DNA of 64,000 nucleotides, taken from positions 52,879,672 through 52,943,671 of the forward strand of contig OZ026517.1 of NCBI GenBank assembly GCA_964019695.1. Reading direction: 5' to 3'. Numbering within the stretch: the stretch's first letter is position 1; each line of letters starts with the position of its first letter. Shown piece by piece: positions 10,722 through 20,599 of the stretch. The DNA comes from Loripinus fragilis (lineage: Eukaryota > Mollusca > Bivalvia > Lucinida > Lucinidae). The notes under the pieces were generated by a model. That model saw nothing but the letters and a program-made list of their open reading frames with translations. It was not told the DNA's origin and did no database searches. The translations under genes were made by a program, and so were the position numbers.

Positions 10722-11105
10722 CAACAATTTTTCGGTCATGTCAGAACAATATCAGGTCTTCCTGGTTTGTTTTGTTTGATTTGATTCTTTATGTCCCATC
10801 AACAATCTTTCAGTTATCAAGGGATGGGTCTTCCTGGGTTGAACCAGTACTAAGCTAGGATTAATGTTCTTGCTCAAGGACACAAGGCAGTGACGCCGGT
10901 GAGGCTCGAACCCGCAGCCCCTCGGTCTCGACTCAACCACTGAGCCACTGCGCTCCCTCGTCTTCCTGGGCTGAACCAGTACTTAGCAGCCTCAGGATAT
11001 TAGGTGTCTTGCTCAAGGACACAATGCAGTGCCTCAGGTGTGTCTCAAACCAGCAACCCTGCGGCCTCAAGTCTAACACTCTATCACTGAGCCATCACAC
11101 TCCAT
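10722..11105 (-). mobile_element. SINE-2 (older copy), split by another SINE-2
   Basis: The two parts, 10722-10765 and 10960-11105, join into a SINE-2-like sequence in minus orientation. Tail-side sequence GTCAACAATTTTTCGGTCAT leads, after the insert, to GAACCAGTACTTAGCAG, then a degenerate tRNA head ending CACTGAGCCATCACACTCC. Confidence 0.7.
10766..10959 (-). mobile_element. SINE-2 nested in SINE-2
   Basis: Minus-strand head GGAGCGCAGTGGCTCAGTGG with a GGGTTCGAGCC B box, body CTTGAGCAAGAACATTAATC, and a tail complementary to TTGATTCTTTATGTCCC. It is flanked by the 10-bp duplication GTCTTCCTGG (10756-10765, 10960-10969), which lies in the host SINE. Confidence 0.85.
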
Positions 11106-11438
11106 CCTGTAATCCCATAAAAGTATAAGTGAACATTCAAACTACATGTATAGTGTATCAGGGTATCAAAGATGATGGAAGAATCCATTAGTCAACAAGC
11201 TAATTTAATACCGATAATCGTATTTTGAAAAATTCTTAGAAATTTATTACCCTACTTAGGATTAATATTTACTCTACCCCTCCAGCAGTCAATTTTTTGA
11301 TAACAAATTATGATAAACGGAGTTTGAACTTCTTGAAACAATTTGAGCCCTTTCATCAGAAAACCAATTTTTGATATAATACTGACAACCAGGAGACTAA
11401 GATCACAAATCCCTGATGAGCAGTATATGATCAGACCC
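11106..11438. other. No gene recognised
   Basis: AT-rich spacer. Confidence 0.4.
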
Positions 11439-11681
11439 CTATGTCATAAAACCATCTTCATGCTCAATTCCACTGAGTATGAAATTTTGACTGCTCATAA
11501 AAATTAAAACGCTGAAAATAAAGATTTTTTCTTGCTTTAAACTCTCAGATGTATTTATCATGCTAATAAAAGTTAAAATACCAACAATTGTTGGTATTTA
11601 ACATTTATGAGCAGAATAAATTTCATGCTCAATTGAGTTGAGCTTGAAAAAAAGTATTATAATCTCAAGGCCAGGGCCTTT
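11439..11681. mobile_element. MITE, TGCTCAACTC family
   Basis: Family hallmarks: a CATGCTCAA arm at each end, CTTGCTTTAAACTCTCAGATG, and the inner palindrome ACCAACAATTGTTGGT followed by CATTTATGAGCAG. Other copies: 21082, 21270, 27563, 32085 (partial), 37050, 43195 and 48325. Confidence 0.75.
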
Positions 11682-11717
11682 ATTGTCATCTACCTGATAG
11701 AAGAGTTGCTAGAAGCA

Positions 11718-11973
11718 TAATAATTGAGCCGCGACATATGAATTCCAACAATGTGGCGTTTTGACAAGTGTAGACTCAGACGAACCTTTGCAACCTCCTG
11801 TTAAGTTTTGAAACTCAAAATGGTGTTCACTCAGTAGCTTTACAGTCATAGAATATGCAAGGGACTAGCAAAGGCTCTGATCAGACTGCGCGTATGAGCA
11901 GGCTGGTCTGAGCCTTTGCTGGTCGCACATACCACATTGTTGGAAATCTCATGTCTCGGCTCAATTATTATGA
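11718..11973. mobile_element. MITE, GAGCCGCGACAT family
   Basis: Terminal inverted repeats are ATAATAATTGAGCCGCGACAT-like on the left and ATGTCTCGGCTCAATTATTAT on the right (each arm about 21 bp). The core hairpin is GATCAGACTGCGCG / CAGGCTGGTCTGAGCC. A second copy lies at 41086-41326. Confidence 0.75.
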
Positions 11974-12064
11974 ATGCATGCTGATCACATCATTTCATTT
12001 AAGCTTTCTTTTTGTTTAATGATAAAAAATAAGGGGCCTTTTTCAAAGAATATTTTATCTTTAC

Positions 12065-12123
12065 CAGCCCTATGGACCATTTCGAGGGCTGTTGCCAATC
12101 TTATCAATACTACAAAGTCTACA
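12065..12123 (-). CDS. Candidate exon, unknown product
   Basis: On the minus strand a strong acceptor (TATCTTTCTCTCCTTCAG) precedes 59 bp with one open frame reading VDFVVLIRLATALEMVHRAG, then the donor GTAAAG. The other two frames contain stops. It needs an incoming phase with one base missing, so it does not join directly to the last recognised CEP97 exon. It may be a distant 3' exon of the same gene, another gene, or chance. Confidence 0.3.
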
Positions 12124-12371
12124 CTGAAGGAGAGAAAGATAATTCTTTTATCACATTTTTTCATACACCCTCCCTATACTGAAAATATCCCCACTCCCTC
12201 ATAACTATATACACACCTTGCAGTTGTCCCTCCTTATGTTAAAACTGCCCACAGCTTGCAAGGTAAATTGACAAAAAGTACTGATGTAGTTTTCAGCCTC
12301 GGCCATAGTAGAGTCATGTTGTTGGTCAGGTTCCGTCACTGTATTCAGTTTTATTTGTGTTGATACTTTAC

Positions 12372-12726
12372 CTCTCAGTCAACAATTTTTCAGTTTGTTT
12401 TGTTTGATTTGATTCTTTATGTCCCATCAACAATCTTTCAGTTAAACAGGGGTTGAACCAGTACTAAGCTAGGATAAATGTGTCTTGCTCAAGGACCATA
12501 ACACAGTGACGCCGGTGAGGCTTGAAGCCGCGACCCCTTGGTCTCGAGTCAAGCACTCTACCACTGAGCCACTGCGCTCAATTTTTCAGTCATATCACAA
12601 CAATTTCTTGTGTTGAACCAGTACTAAGCAGTGCTCAATGACACACAAAAATGACTTCAGTGAGTCTTGAACTAGCAACCCTTAGACCCCCAGTTTAACA
12701 CTCTACCAACTGAGCCAGAGCACTTG
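12372..12726 (-). mobile_element. SINE-2 (older copy), split by another SINE-2
   Basis: Left part CTCAGTCAACAATTTTTCAG (to 12393) continues at 12580 with TCATATCACAACAATTTC, then GAACCAGTACTAAGCAG and a degenerate head ending CTACCAACTGAGCCAGAGC. This is the same host subtype as the copy at 10722-11105. Confidence 0.7.
12394..12579 (-). mobile_element. SINE-2 nested in SINE-2
   Basis: A complete SINE-2 in minus orientation with tail TTGATTCTTTATGTCCC (plus-strand reading) and head side CCACTGAGCCACTGCGCTC. The 10-11 bp duplication (C)AATTTTTCAG lies at 12383-12393 and 12579-12589. Confidence 0.85.
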
Positions 12727-13540
12727 GCATGGCTTTAAGTCTTATTTCTTTGGCCATATACTTTCATCATGACTTTATCTTTTATGAAAATATGACCAAT
12801 ACTATTCGATCAAATGTGCCAAAACTGGGCATTTGAGTCACTAGAGTATCATTTTATCTTGCTTATAATGAAAATTAAATCTCACATCCCCTTTAAACTT
12901 GCTTCAATCACTACCCATGGGTATCATACATTTACTATTTTATTTGGCAATTAAACAGACATAATATTACACTGATAACAAATCAGCAATACTTTGAATT
13001 TAAAAATAAACAAACAAAAAATCTATAATTTAAAGTTCTTGCATGTTACAGATTTAAACTTTACCTTAAATCTGATTCAGAACTAAATAATTCAGAATTC
13101 CAATAGAAAAGCAATAAGATAAGATGGTTAGAGCTTAGATCAAATTACACACCACAACCTACAAAATAAATTAATCACCTGTTACAATAAAGTAAAGACA
13201 AACAAATCAAACCTTTTATACCATTGGTAAGGAAAAAAATCAACATGGTAAATAAAAGAAAGCGAAGTATCAGAGAAAAAATAGATGAAAGTTTTGTAAA
13301 AAAGGTAATGGTAAAGTGGTAAAGGGAAAGCTCCTGATACGCAAGACAAAGAAGCTTGACTCAGAACCAGTAAGGCACCCCATTAGGGCACCTCAGGAGG
13401 CTTAGCATTTGGAATTTATGGCACAAAACAGTGTTTCAGTTTAGAATGCTACTTATATACAATCACCGACAATGGTATTCTCTAGATAAACTCATGAAGA
13501 TGCAGACTGATAGTGTCTACTGTTTGTTGTGTAACTGTAG
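12727..13540. other. No gene recognised
   Basis: AT-rich. A possible 18-bp micro-exon-like match (TTCTGAATCAGATTTAAG then GTAAAG on the minus strand near 13050) is too short to call. Confidence 0.4.
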
Positions 13541-13767
13541 TTAACCCATATAAGCCTAGCGTCATTTTTGTGGGACATCGGCAAACAGCAAAAACCAGAT
13601 CAGACGCCGCAAAACGCCGCGTCTGATCAGGTTTTGTACTATTTGCTTATAGAAGGTTCTTTTAAAATTTGAATAAAAATGAAAAATACCACTCAACAAC
13701 CCTTAAAACGGAAATGGACTGGTCCTATTGATAGGAATGGGAAAATCCATTCAGCTTAAATGGGTGG
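13541..13767. mobile_element. Degenerate TTAACCC MITE
   Basis: It opens TTAACCCATATAAGCCTAG and closes with AGCTTAAATGGGT. The core is a hairpin, CAGATCAGACGCCGC around AAAACGC, meeting GCGTCTGATCAGG. Confidence 0.5.
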
Positions 13768-13810
13768 ATTCAAATTAGTATAAACACATCTCCAAAGTCC
13801 ATTTACTTAA

Positions 13811-14033
13811 CCCTTTACTGGCCATTCACAACAAATGCCATCTGCTCTGTCATCTGCTTATGTACTTTGGTAGGCCAATATTTGCAAGCAATAATGGACC
13901 CAAGTCAGACTGTTCCCTTGAAAGCAGTCTGATCAGGTTCACAGTTTTCTTCCATGGCAAAACCATTCTGAAGTGCATTTTAGTAAATGCAGCAGATGTA
14001 CTAAGCAGTCAACATTTCAGGACCAAAAAAAGG
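13811..14033. mobile_element. TTAA-flanked MITE
   Basis: TTAA at 13807-13810 and 14034-14037. Inner features are CATCTGCTCTGTCATCTGC and a GTCAGACTGTTC / AGTCTGATC core. It is related to 40797-41023. Confidence 0.55.
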
Positions 14034-14045
14034 TTAAAGTCTTAC

Positions 14046-14066
14046 CTTAGCACTTCTGGGTCTTCC
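14046..14066 (-). CDS. Candidate 21-bp micro-exon
   Basis: Minus strand: ATCTTTAACAG acceptor, 21 bp reading GRPRSAK in phase 0, then donor GTAAGAC. It is compatible in phase with CEP97 exon 8 and the candidates at 19372 and 21592, but a match this short can occur by chance. Confidence 0.2.
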
Positions 14067-14128
14067 CTGTTAAAGATGGTAATGGCAAATGTTTTTATAT
14101 TCTGACTACTTATCTCTTACAGTTATTA

Positions 14129-14440
14129 CTTAAAAATTTAGTATCAAATCTTAGATTGATAAAATGGATGATCTTAAAAATTTGGTTTCAAATCTTAGAT
14201 TGATAAAATGGATGATCTTAAAAATTTAGTATCAAATCTTAGATTGATAAAATGGATGATCTTAAAAATTTGGTTTCAAATCTTAGATTGATAAAATGGA
14301 TGATCTTAAAAATTTAGTATCAAATCTTAGATTGATAAAATGGATGATCTTAAAAATTTAGTATCAAATCTTAGATTGATAAAATGGATGATCTTAAAAA
14401 TTTGGTTTCAAATCTTAGATTGATAAAACGAATGATGAAA
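14129..14440. repeat. 45-bp tandem repeat, seven units of two types
   Basis: Units of 45 bp (GATCTTAAAAATTT at 14169, then 14214). Two versions alternate, TTTAGTATCAAATC (A) and TTTGGTTTCAAATC (B), in the order A B A B A A B. The period is 15 codons and a frame stays open on each strand, but no exon signals flank it. Confidence 0.9.
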
Positions 14441-14486
14441 GTTTTCCCATTCTGTGTGACAGGAATAATAACCAGAGCATGTGTGG

Positions 14487-14785
14487 ATTCAGAGGGGGGG
14501 ATAGGGGATCCGGACCCCCCCCCCCCCTGAAAAATCACAAAACTATAGGGTTTCTTAGCAATTCTGGTCCAGATCCCCTGAAAAATCACAAAGCTACCAA
14601 GCCAGCATTCAATGTTGGGCTATCATCAGCACGCCTAATTGGCGCTTCACTGGTGGGCAGATGATGGCCCATGTGCTTATAGTGGTATTTTGGTCCTCCC
14701 TCCCCTCATTAACTAAAACAAAAACAAAATAACGCTGTCAAAGTTGGACCCCTCTGACAAAATTTTCTGGATCCGCGCATGCAGA
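14487..14785. repeat. Repeat, GGATCCAGAGGGGG family
   Basis: G/C-run edges (GGATTCAGAGGGGGGG at left; CTGGATCCGCGCATGCA at right) with repeated TGAAAAATCACAA. It contains a GGGCTATCATCAGCACGCC / GGTGGGCAGATGATGGCCC foldback at ~14605-14672. Relatives: 22938, 37555 and 47867. Confidence 0.6.
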
Positions 14786-15128
14786 GAACCATAATTGGTC
14801 CTGAAGCACCAACCCAACATTAAGTGACAAGATCTCCTTTATAAAAGGTTTAACAGATCAAGGTCATTTTACCTAGGATCATCATTTAAACAAACTTTAT
14901 AGGGCCCACATCCCCTATGTTACATACCAAGACCCACGGCCACTGACCCTTCGGTTCCAGAAAAGATTTATGAAGAGTTTTTATCCTACATGGGAATGGT
15001 AGCTTTGAAAAGAAAAAATTAGTTTGTCTCATCTCATGGATGCTCCCTATGCAATTTGACTTCAATTGTCCTTATGGGTTCTAGGAAAACTACTTTTATA
15101 AATATTGATGGCAGTCTAATATCTATGC

Positions 15129-15303
15129 ACCTGTCTTCAGGGATTTGCGACAGCGCCTTTGTTATTCCCTTAATGAAAGTATCATATCTAGACTTGCTAG
15201 GAGCGAAATTTCAATTTTCTAGGTAGTCTCTGTTGCTGAGCAGGCTGGTTTGAATTTTGCTTTGTCGGAAACCCTAAAGACAAATTTTCTGGCATCGCGA
15301 CCC
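15129..15303. mobile_element. MITE fragment, GGGCCTTG family
   Basis: Shares GAGCGAAATTTCAATTTTCT and CTGAGCAGGCTGGTTTGAA with the copies at 19020 and 20090. Left end degraded. Confidence 0.55.
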
Positions 15304-15656
15304 ATCTAAAGGTCAACCTTGACCTATGGCATTCATCTATAGTCTATGCCTCATTAAGTTAAACAACAGTTATCGAAAAATCAACTTTTCAATATTTCAT
15401 CAATTGAAATGCATTAGGAATTAAATTTTGGCCTTGTAATAAAGTAGGTCAAAGCCAACCCAAGATCCTCATTTTAGTAAATTTGTTAAGGCCCACATCC
15501 AAAATGTTACATAACAAGGCTCAATGGTATCGGTCTTTTTGTTGCAGAAGTTTTTTTGAAGGGTTTTTTACCATATATAGGCATGTATTCCAATTTGATC
15601 ATGTGACCAGGACCATTTGAACAAAATTTTATTCTAAAAAAATCTCCATATGAAGA
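15304..15656. other. No gene recognised
   Basis: Contains phrases such as GGTCAACCTTGACCTATG and AAGGCCCACATCC typical of other repeats here, but no bounded element. Confidence 0.4.
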
Positions 15657-15662
15657 TAGGAG

Positions 15663-16077
15663 CAGGGTTCCCACAGAAATTCCATGGTTTTTCCATGATT
15701 TTCCATGATCAACAACGTAATTTCCATGACTATTTAATGCAAAGACTCCAACCTCACCTTTTAGCAGCAACTTCACCACACTGAGCATAAATGCAGAATG
15801 CAACAACAACAGCATGCTTGTAGACCATGCATGCATTTTAAAATAGTTCAAACTTGAAAACCACCAGTAGCCAGAAAGCTAGCTGTCGGACACTCGTGTG
15901 TCCGACAGCTAGTTTTCTGGCAACTGGTGGTTTTGTCATAATAATGTACAAAATTCCATGATTTTTCCATGATTATTCTGTTGTTGTTTTTTCGAATCCC
16001 ATGATTTTTCCATGCATGGAACTGTTTTTAGTGATTTTCCAGGTTTTCCATAATTTCCAGAGCTTGTGGGAACCCTG
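15663..16077. mobile_element. hAT-like MITE with 6-bp target duplication
   Basis: Ends are CAGGGTTCCCACAG and GTGGGAACCCTG, flanked by TAGGAG at 15657-15662 and 16078-16083. The subterminal zone repeats CCATGATTTTTCCATG. CAGGG...CCCTG ends are typical of hAT elements. The 6-bp duplication is shorter than the classic 8 bp but occurs in some hAT lineages. No transposase. Confidence 0.75.
15857..15934. repeat. Hairpin inside the hAT-like MITE
   Basis: Arms AAAACCACCAGTAGCCAGAA and TTCTGGCAACTGGTGGTTTT enclose CTAGCTGTCGGACA / TGTCCGACAGCTAG. Probably a separate small element inserted in the MITE. Confidence 0.8.
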
Positions 16078-16083
16078 TAGGAG

Positions 16084-16640
16084 TTGAATTGGCAGAAGAT
16101 GCTTATAAATGTTGACATAATAACATACTAAATAAATTTTGTCATAACACAGCTTTTCTTTCAAACCAACTCATATAGTTCAAAAGATCAAATATTAAAG
16201 GTTAAATCTGATTGGTCCATATAATATCATGATAACATTAAGATATGATCTTGATCAGCCATTCTGATTTACAAAATTTGTTTAAGAATAAGGAGGTATT
16301 ATTTGTCTAACGCATATTTATACAAAATTACTCACAGATTTGCATTAAAAACTGATTTAAACCTTATGACTGAGTTCTGCCACATAAGTGTTTACAAAAT
16401 TTGACACAATTACAAACATAATGTCCGTGCAAAGCTATAAGCCTATATAAAGATGTTTATATAGTCAACAAACACTAACAAAGGCAAATGCAGGCCTTGG
16501 ATTTTAATTTAAATCTGCATGTCAAAATTGAATTTGTAAATATTAATGAAACTAAATAAGAATGGATAAAAAAATCTTTCATAATAGCCATTATCACACT
16601 GAAAAAATCATTGCAGAAATCTATGGAAAAAGATGCAATG
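16084..16640. other. No gene recognised
   Basis: AT-rich, no supported feature. Confidence 0.4.
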
Positions 16641-17138
16641 GGGCCTTGTCCCAAGAAAATCTGATTTTGTAGCATAAAAACAACAAATTTAAGGTGCAGA
16701 CCAGCCTGCCGATCAGAGCCTTTATTATTTGCTGCCTGGAAAATAGAATAACTAAACTTGCAACGGCAAAATTTCACTATTCTATCCAGGGGACAAAATT
16801 TCCACTTGTCCGCTCGCAATTACGAGTGAAATCTAGAAAGGATGAGTAGTTCTTCCCTAAGCACTCGTTCTGTAGGACGAGCGCTTTGGAAAGAATTACT
16901 CGAGGAGGTCATATTACATATTACTCCCTTTTGTTCTTTCTTGCATATGCTTTTAAAGGACAAGTGCATGTGTTTGCAGGGCGAGTGAAAATTGTAACTT
17001 AAGTCACTCGTCCTGCAGGACACGTGCAATATCTAAATATTTTTGTCCCCTGCTAGCTAGTCTCTGTTGCTGAGTAGGCTGTTTTGAACCTTAACTGATC
17101 ACTAAACCCCAAAGATAGGTTTTCTTACGATGAAGCCC
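16641..17138. mobile_element. MITE, GGGCCTTG family, interrupted
   Basis: Left end GGGCCTTGTCCCAAGAAAA and right end TTTTCTTACGATGAAGCCC are inverted. The family phrase AAATTTCACTATTCTA is cut at 16786 and resumes at 17053 with CTAGCTAGTCTCTGTTGCTG. Confidence 0.65.
16787..17052. mobile_element. Nested MITE with CAGGGGACAAAA ends
   Basis: Terminal inverted repeats are CAGGGGACAAAATTT and AAATATTTTTGTCCCCTG. Inner repeats are variants of CTCGTCCTGCAGGAC. The flanks CTATC and CTAGC give a possible 5-bp duplication with one mismatch. hAT-like by its ends. Confidence 0.7.
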
Positions 17139-17140
17139 GT

Positions 17141-17398
17141 ATGATCCATACCCTTGGAGTATCTAAAAGCAACCATCAACATGCTTTAAAAAATGCAAAG
17201 CCTGTAGATTCGCCAGTGAGTGAATTAAACACAATCATAATGATAGCCCTAATCAGTCCTGGGGGAATGCAGACCTGTCACATGCCTTCATTGTCTACAA
17301 GTGATCAAATGAATATTTTATCACCTAGTATAGTCCGTCCAGTTAAGAGAGACTGGGAGGTCCTTAGCAAAGACACACCCGTGGATATTTCCATGTAA
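17141..17398 (+). CDS. Unidentified 85-codon open frame
   Basis: The predicted residues are varied (for example PVDSPVSELNTIIMIALISP and SIVRPVKRDWEVLSKDTPVD), and the stretch sits outside obvious repeats. No known domain is recognised and there is no clear acceptor; it follows directly after a MITE end. TCCAT then GTAAAA at 17393 could be a donor. AATAAA occurs near 17716. It could be an exon, a decayed coding fragment or a chance frame. Confidence 0.25.
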   Translation: MIHTLGVSKSNHQHALKNAKPVDSPVSELNTIIMIALISPGGMQTCHMPSLSTSDQMNILSPSIVRPVKRDWEVLSKDTPVDISM

Positions 17399-17447
17399 AA
17401 ATCGGTAAGACAGAGTGTATTTATTCACCTGTGAAATACCTGTAAAC

Positions 17448-17580
17448 CAGAGGCGAGTTCAATAATGCGAGTGCTCGCCGAGCGCTCGTTGATTGGTACC
17501 TAGCTTTATTCATAATGTGTAAAGCCTGACATCAGTACAACGAGCGCTCGAGAGCGCTCGCATTATTGAACTTGCCTCTG
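17448..17580. mobile_element. 133-bp hairpin MITE, CAGAGGCGAG ends
   Basis: Ends CAGAGGCGAGTTCAATAATG and CATTATTGAACTTGCCTCTG; second inner pair CGAGCGCTCGTTG / CAACGAGCGCTCG. Confidence 0.85.
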
Positions 17581-19019
17581 TTGTAGTTTTGAGCCCATTG
17601 TGAGAAAAAGGCATCTCGAATTAATTTGGATAACAAGGAGACTGACTAGTCTAGATATATGCGCTCTGACAATGTTTCGAAATTATAAATATTCAAATTA
17701 TAATATGAATAAGAAAATAAAATAAATGGTCCGCAATGTAAAAATTAATAATATAAATTGGTCAGCACATGAAATGATGGTTCTTATTACATCGGCGTGT
17801 GGCGAAGGCTCCGACGAGCCTGCATGTACGCATGACCTCGCCAGGGCCATTGCTCCTCGCATAAACAAAGTATGCAAGTTGAAGAAGACTCCGAACAAAT
17901 TTTAGACATCTAGTCGCTCTGGACACGCCAGAATGAGCGATTATTAGAGGCTTTTTCGGATATGCGGTAAGACCATATTTCATGTTTGTATGCCCTTTTC
18001 TCACGGTCCAGATACTTAACCCTTGTCCCGCTGAGTTCTAATTGGTGATTTATTATTATTGTATCAGGCTTAAAAATCAAACCAGCTTTGCCATACAGAC
18101 AAAATTTGAAGAAATTGCAAACCTGCCCACCCCCCAAAAAACTTTCACAACATATCCATCCCGGAAAATGAAATGCAGCAGGTCCCCAGCAGCATACTTA
18201 AGATAAACGCTTACCAGGCATGCTAAAGTATAAAGTTGGTCACCCTTGTCGTCTGCGCTTCAGTTATTTGCACGAGTAAAACGTTCATAGGCTATTACAT
18301 CCGATTTACTGTAGACTAGTCTTATTTGACAATGTATGACAGCGCTCTGTCTGACACGCCCAGTCTCTGTTAGCTGGTCGCACTATAGCTCATGCATAAC
18401 CAAAATATAATAGTGGCCAAAAAAACTTCCATTAAGAGTACATGCAATCTTTGCATGCATGCCTTTTCGTCATCTTTTTTTCTTCAAAATTAACACACAA
18501 AAAACCAGGAACTTTACCATTGGAGTGTCATACAGTTTCAATTCAAATTGGGCCTGACATCTTGTAGTGGGGCCTGGTCTGGGTCAAAACTGTTTGCAAA
18601 GGTTATCAGCCAATGACAGTCAATCAAAATGCCTCACCCTATTTGGTTTAGTTGAATATACCGTTCACTGCCAAACGCGACTACAGTCGAAATTTACAGG
18701 CATGGTGGATTAGCTATCTTTGTTCTTTATTTCAAAATGTTCAGGGGATATAATAATATCATATGCGGAAGTCTTGGCAGCAAAAGTGTTATATAAATAG
18801 ATTTTGAAGTGGTCAGAAACACTAGATATTACTTCAGAAGTTCTCTGATTAAAATCTAATCTGTCTACAAAACACAAAGTTGCCTTGCATCAGAGTATTA
18901 ATTACCTGGTACTGCCAAGACAACAGACATACATACATGTACAAAAGTTAGAATTTCCAAAATATTAAAGAATTTCAAATCCTACTGCAATGAGGATATT
19001 TAAAACTCTTAGAATATTT
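17581..19019. other. No gene recognised
   Basis: It contains GGCGAAGGCTCCGACGAGCC near 17800, similar to the centre of the 48647-51100 element, and a short fragment of the GTCTGGGTCAAAACTGTTTG family near 18585. Otherwise nothing supported. Confidence 0.4.
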
Positions 19020-19256
19020 GGGCCTTGTCGCGAGAAAACCTGTCTTCGGGGTGTCCGACAAAGCGAGTTTCAAACCAGTCTCCTCAGCTACAGAGACTAG
19101 CTAGAAAACTGAAATTTCGCTTGTAGCAAGCTTAGATATGGTACTTATCAAAACGCGAATAATAAAGGCGCTGATCAGACTGCGCCGATGCGCAGGCTGG
19201 TCTGCGCCTGTGTTGTTCGCAACACCCTGAAGACAGGTTTTCTCGCGTCAAGGCCC
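19020..19256. mobile_element. MITE, GGGCCTTG family, best copy
   Basis: Terminal inverted repeats GGGCCTTGTCGCGAGAAAAC and TTTTCTCGCGTCAAGGCCC; the interior hairpin is GATCAGACTGCGCCG / GCGCAGGCTGGTCTG. Non-coding. Confidence 0.8.
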
Positions 19257-19371
19257 ATTTAGTCTTAACTATTCTCGATGCTAAAGGATTGATTTAATAA
19301 AAGCAATATAGCAAGAGTTAAAAGTTATAGCACCCTTTTAGAAATCCACATCCTGAGCTATTTTTACTTAC

Positions 19372-19416
19372 TCTGCTTCCAGCAGACCGCTTTCTGCTTG
19401 ACCTTCTACTAGGTGT
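19372..19416 (-). CDS. Candidate 45-bp exon (Ser/Arg-rich)
   Basis: Minus strand: AAATTTCAG acceptor, 45 bp reading TPSRRSSRKRSAGSR in phase 0-0, donor GTAAGT. It could be a downstream, disordered-region exon of the CEP97 gene (exon 8 also ends in phase 0), but the sequence is low-complexity and no homology can be claimed. Confidence 0.35.
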
Positions 19417-19429
19417 CTGAAATTTTCAT

Positions 19430-19600
19430 AGGTCATAATAAACAAAATTTTTGAGCGTAAAAATGTGAATATTTTCTTACCCATCATTTTTAACATTTGT
19501 TTTGGGTGCTCAAAAAGAGACAGTTCGACCTTTTGAGTACCAACAATATATGTTTTGGTTGAGAAATAAGAAAAATAATTTGTTATTGCGCACTCTTCTC
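19430..19600. mobile_element. MITE, TGGGTGCTCAAAAG family
   Basis: Core foldback GGGTGCTCAAAAAGAGACAG, meeting CTTTTGAGTACC, flanked by TTTTTAACATTTGTTTT and ATATATGTTTTGGTTGAGAA. The outer end is GTTATTGCGCACTCTT. Family copies at 39310, 40150, 41390, 51280, 52725, 54105 and 59030. Confidence 0.65.
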
Positions 19601-19718
19601 TTGGCCTGATGTTATATCACAATTGGATAAAAACTTCTGAAATCCTTATCATATTTTTCTTAAAATTGGAGGGAATCCATTTCACAACTTGATGGGTGAA
19701 TAAAAAGACAGGCAAATA

Positions 19719-19927
19719 CAGTAAAACCTGTCTTAAGCGGCCACTCAAAATTAGACAAAGCAAAGATCTTAATGACAAATGGTAGCTTAATGAAGGTCGA
19801 AAGTATTGCAGAATGCTCTCTAGGAGCATTCTGCAATACTTTTGACCTGCGTTATGCAATAATCAGTCTTGAAGACCAATCTTTGGTCTTCTTTTGATCG
19901 AGTGGCCGCTTAAGACAGGTTTTACTG
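19719..19927. mobile_element. pogo/Tigger-like MITE with TA flanks
   Basis: Ends CAGTAAAACCTGTCTTAAGC and its complement, flanked by TA. The central hairpin is TTGCAGAATGCTC / GAGCATTCTGCAA. The CAGTAAAACCT start and TA target fit Tc1/mariner (pogo-like) elements. Other copies: 28149, 47553 and 59794. Confidence 0.75.
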
Positions 19928-20089
19928 TAGTGTCAACACCGATCAGATTGCTCCTGAACAACAATCAGATTGCTCCTTAAACCCTATGTATACTAATGGG
20001 TTCTTCATACTGGTTCTTCATACTCAATTTGTCAGAAACGCCTAAGACAGGTCTTGTTGCGTTGAGGCCCATATTAATACCTGTCATTG

Positions 20090-20282
20090 GGGGTTTGCAA
20101 ACAACAAAGGCGCAGACTGCAGTCTGATCAGCACTTTTGTAATTCGTTTATTGGAAAGTATCATATCTAAACCTGCTACGAGCGAAATTTCAATTATCTA
20201 GCTAGTCTCTGTAGCTGAGCAGACTGGTTTGAAACTCGCTTTGTCTGACACCCCGAAGACAGGTTTTGTTGGGTCGGGGCCC
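20090..20282. mobile_element. MITE, GGGCCTTG family
   Basis: Contains GCGAAATTTCAATTATCTAG, the paired GTCTCTGTAGCTGAGCAGAC and the end CAGGTTTTGTTGGGTCGGG. Confidence 0.65.
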
Positions 20283-20359
20283 ATATTATAGTGTGAAGAA
20301 GCCATAAAGAAGTACTCAGTGTGTGCTTGGAAATTGTAAGTGCATGTTTCATTTAGTAG

Positions 20360-20505
20360 TCAACAATTTTTCAGTCATTTTGAGATATTTTCCAGGTTGA
20401 CCCAGTAAAAACCAGTGAGGAAAAAGTGTCTTGCTCAAGGACACAACAGAGTGCCTCTAGAGAGGCTCAGACCAGGGACCTCTCGAAAATAAGTATGGTC
20501 ACTAC
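20360..20505 (-). mobile_element. Degenerate SINE-2 copy
   Basis: AGTCAACAATTTTTCAGTCA followed by GTGTCTTGCTCAAGGACAC and a decayed head (GAGGCTCAGACCAGGGACC). Confidence 0.6.
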
Positions 20506-20522
20506 CCAGTAAACATTTAAAA

Positions 20523-20594
20523 CAGGGGCCACCATCGGCTCGCCAGCTAAATGCCATTCACATGGCATTTCGCTGGTGGGCCGATGGTGGCCCG
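20523..20594. repeat. 72-bp palindrome, GGGCCACCATCGGC
   Basis: GGGGCCACCATCGGCTCGCC and GGTGGGCCGATGGTGGCCC surround CCATTCACATGG. Similar palindromes lie at 14605-14672, 29250-29304 and 47968-48032. Confidence 0.85.
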
Positions 20595-20599
20595 TGACT

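Noticed and set aside
14129..14440. CRISPR-like regular repeats
   Set aside because: Units are directly adjacent with no unique spacers, in a eukaryotic context.
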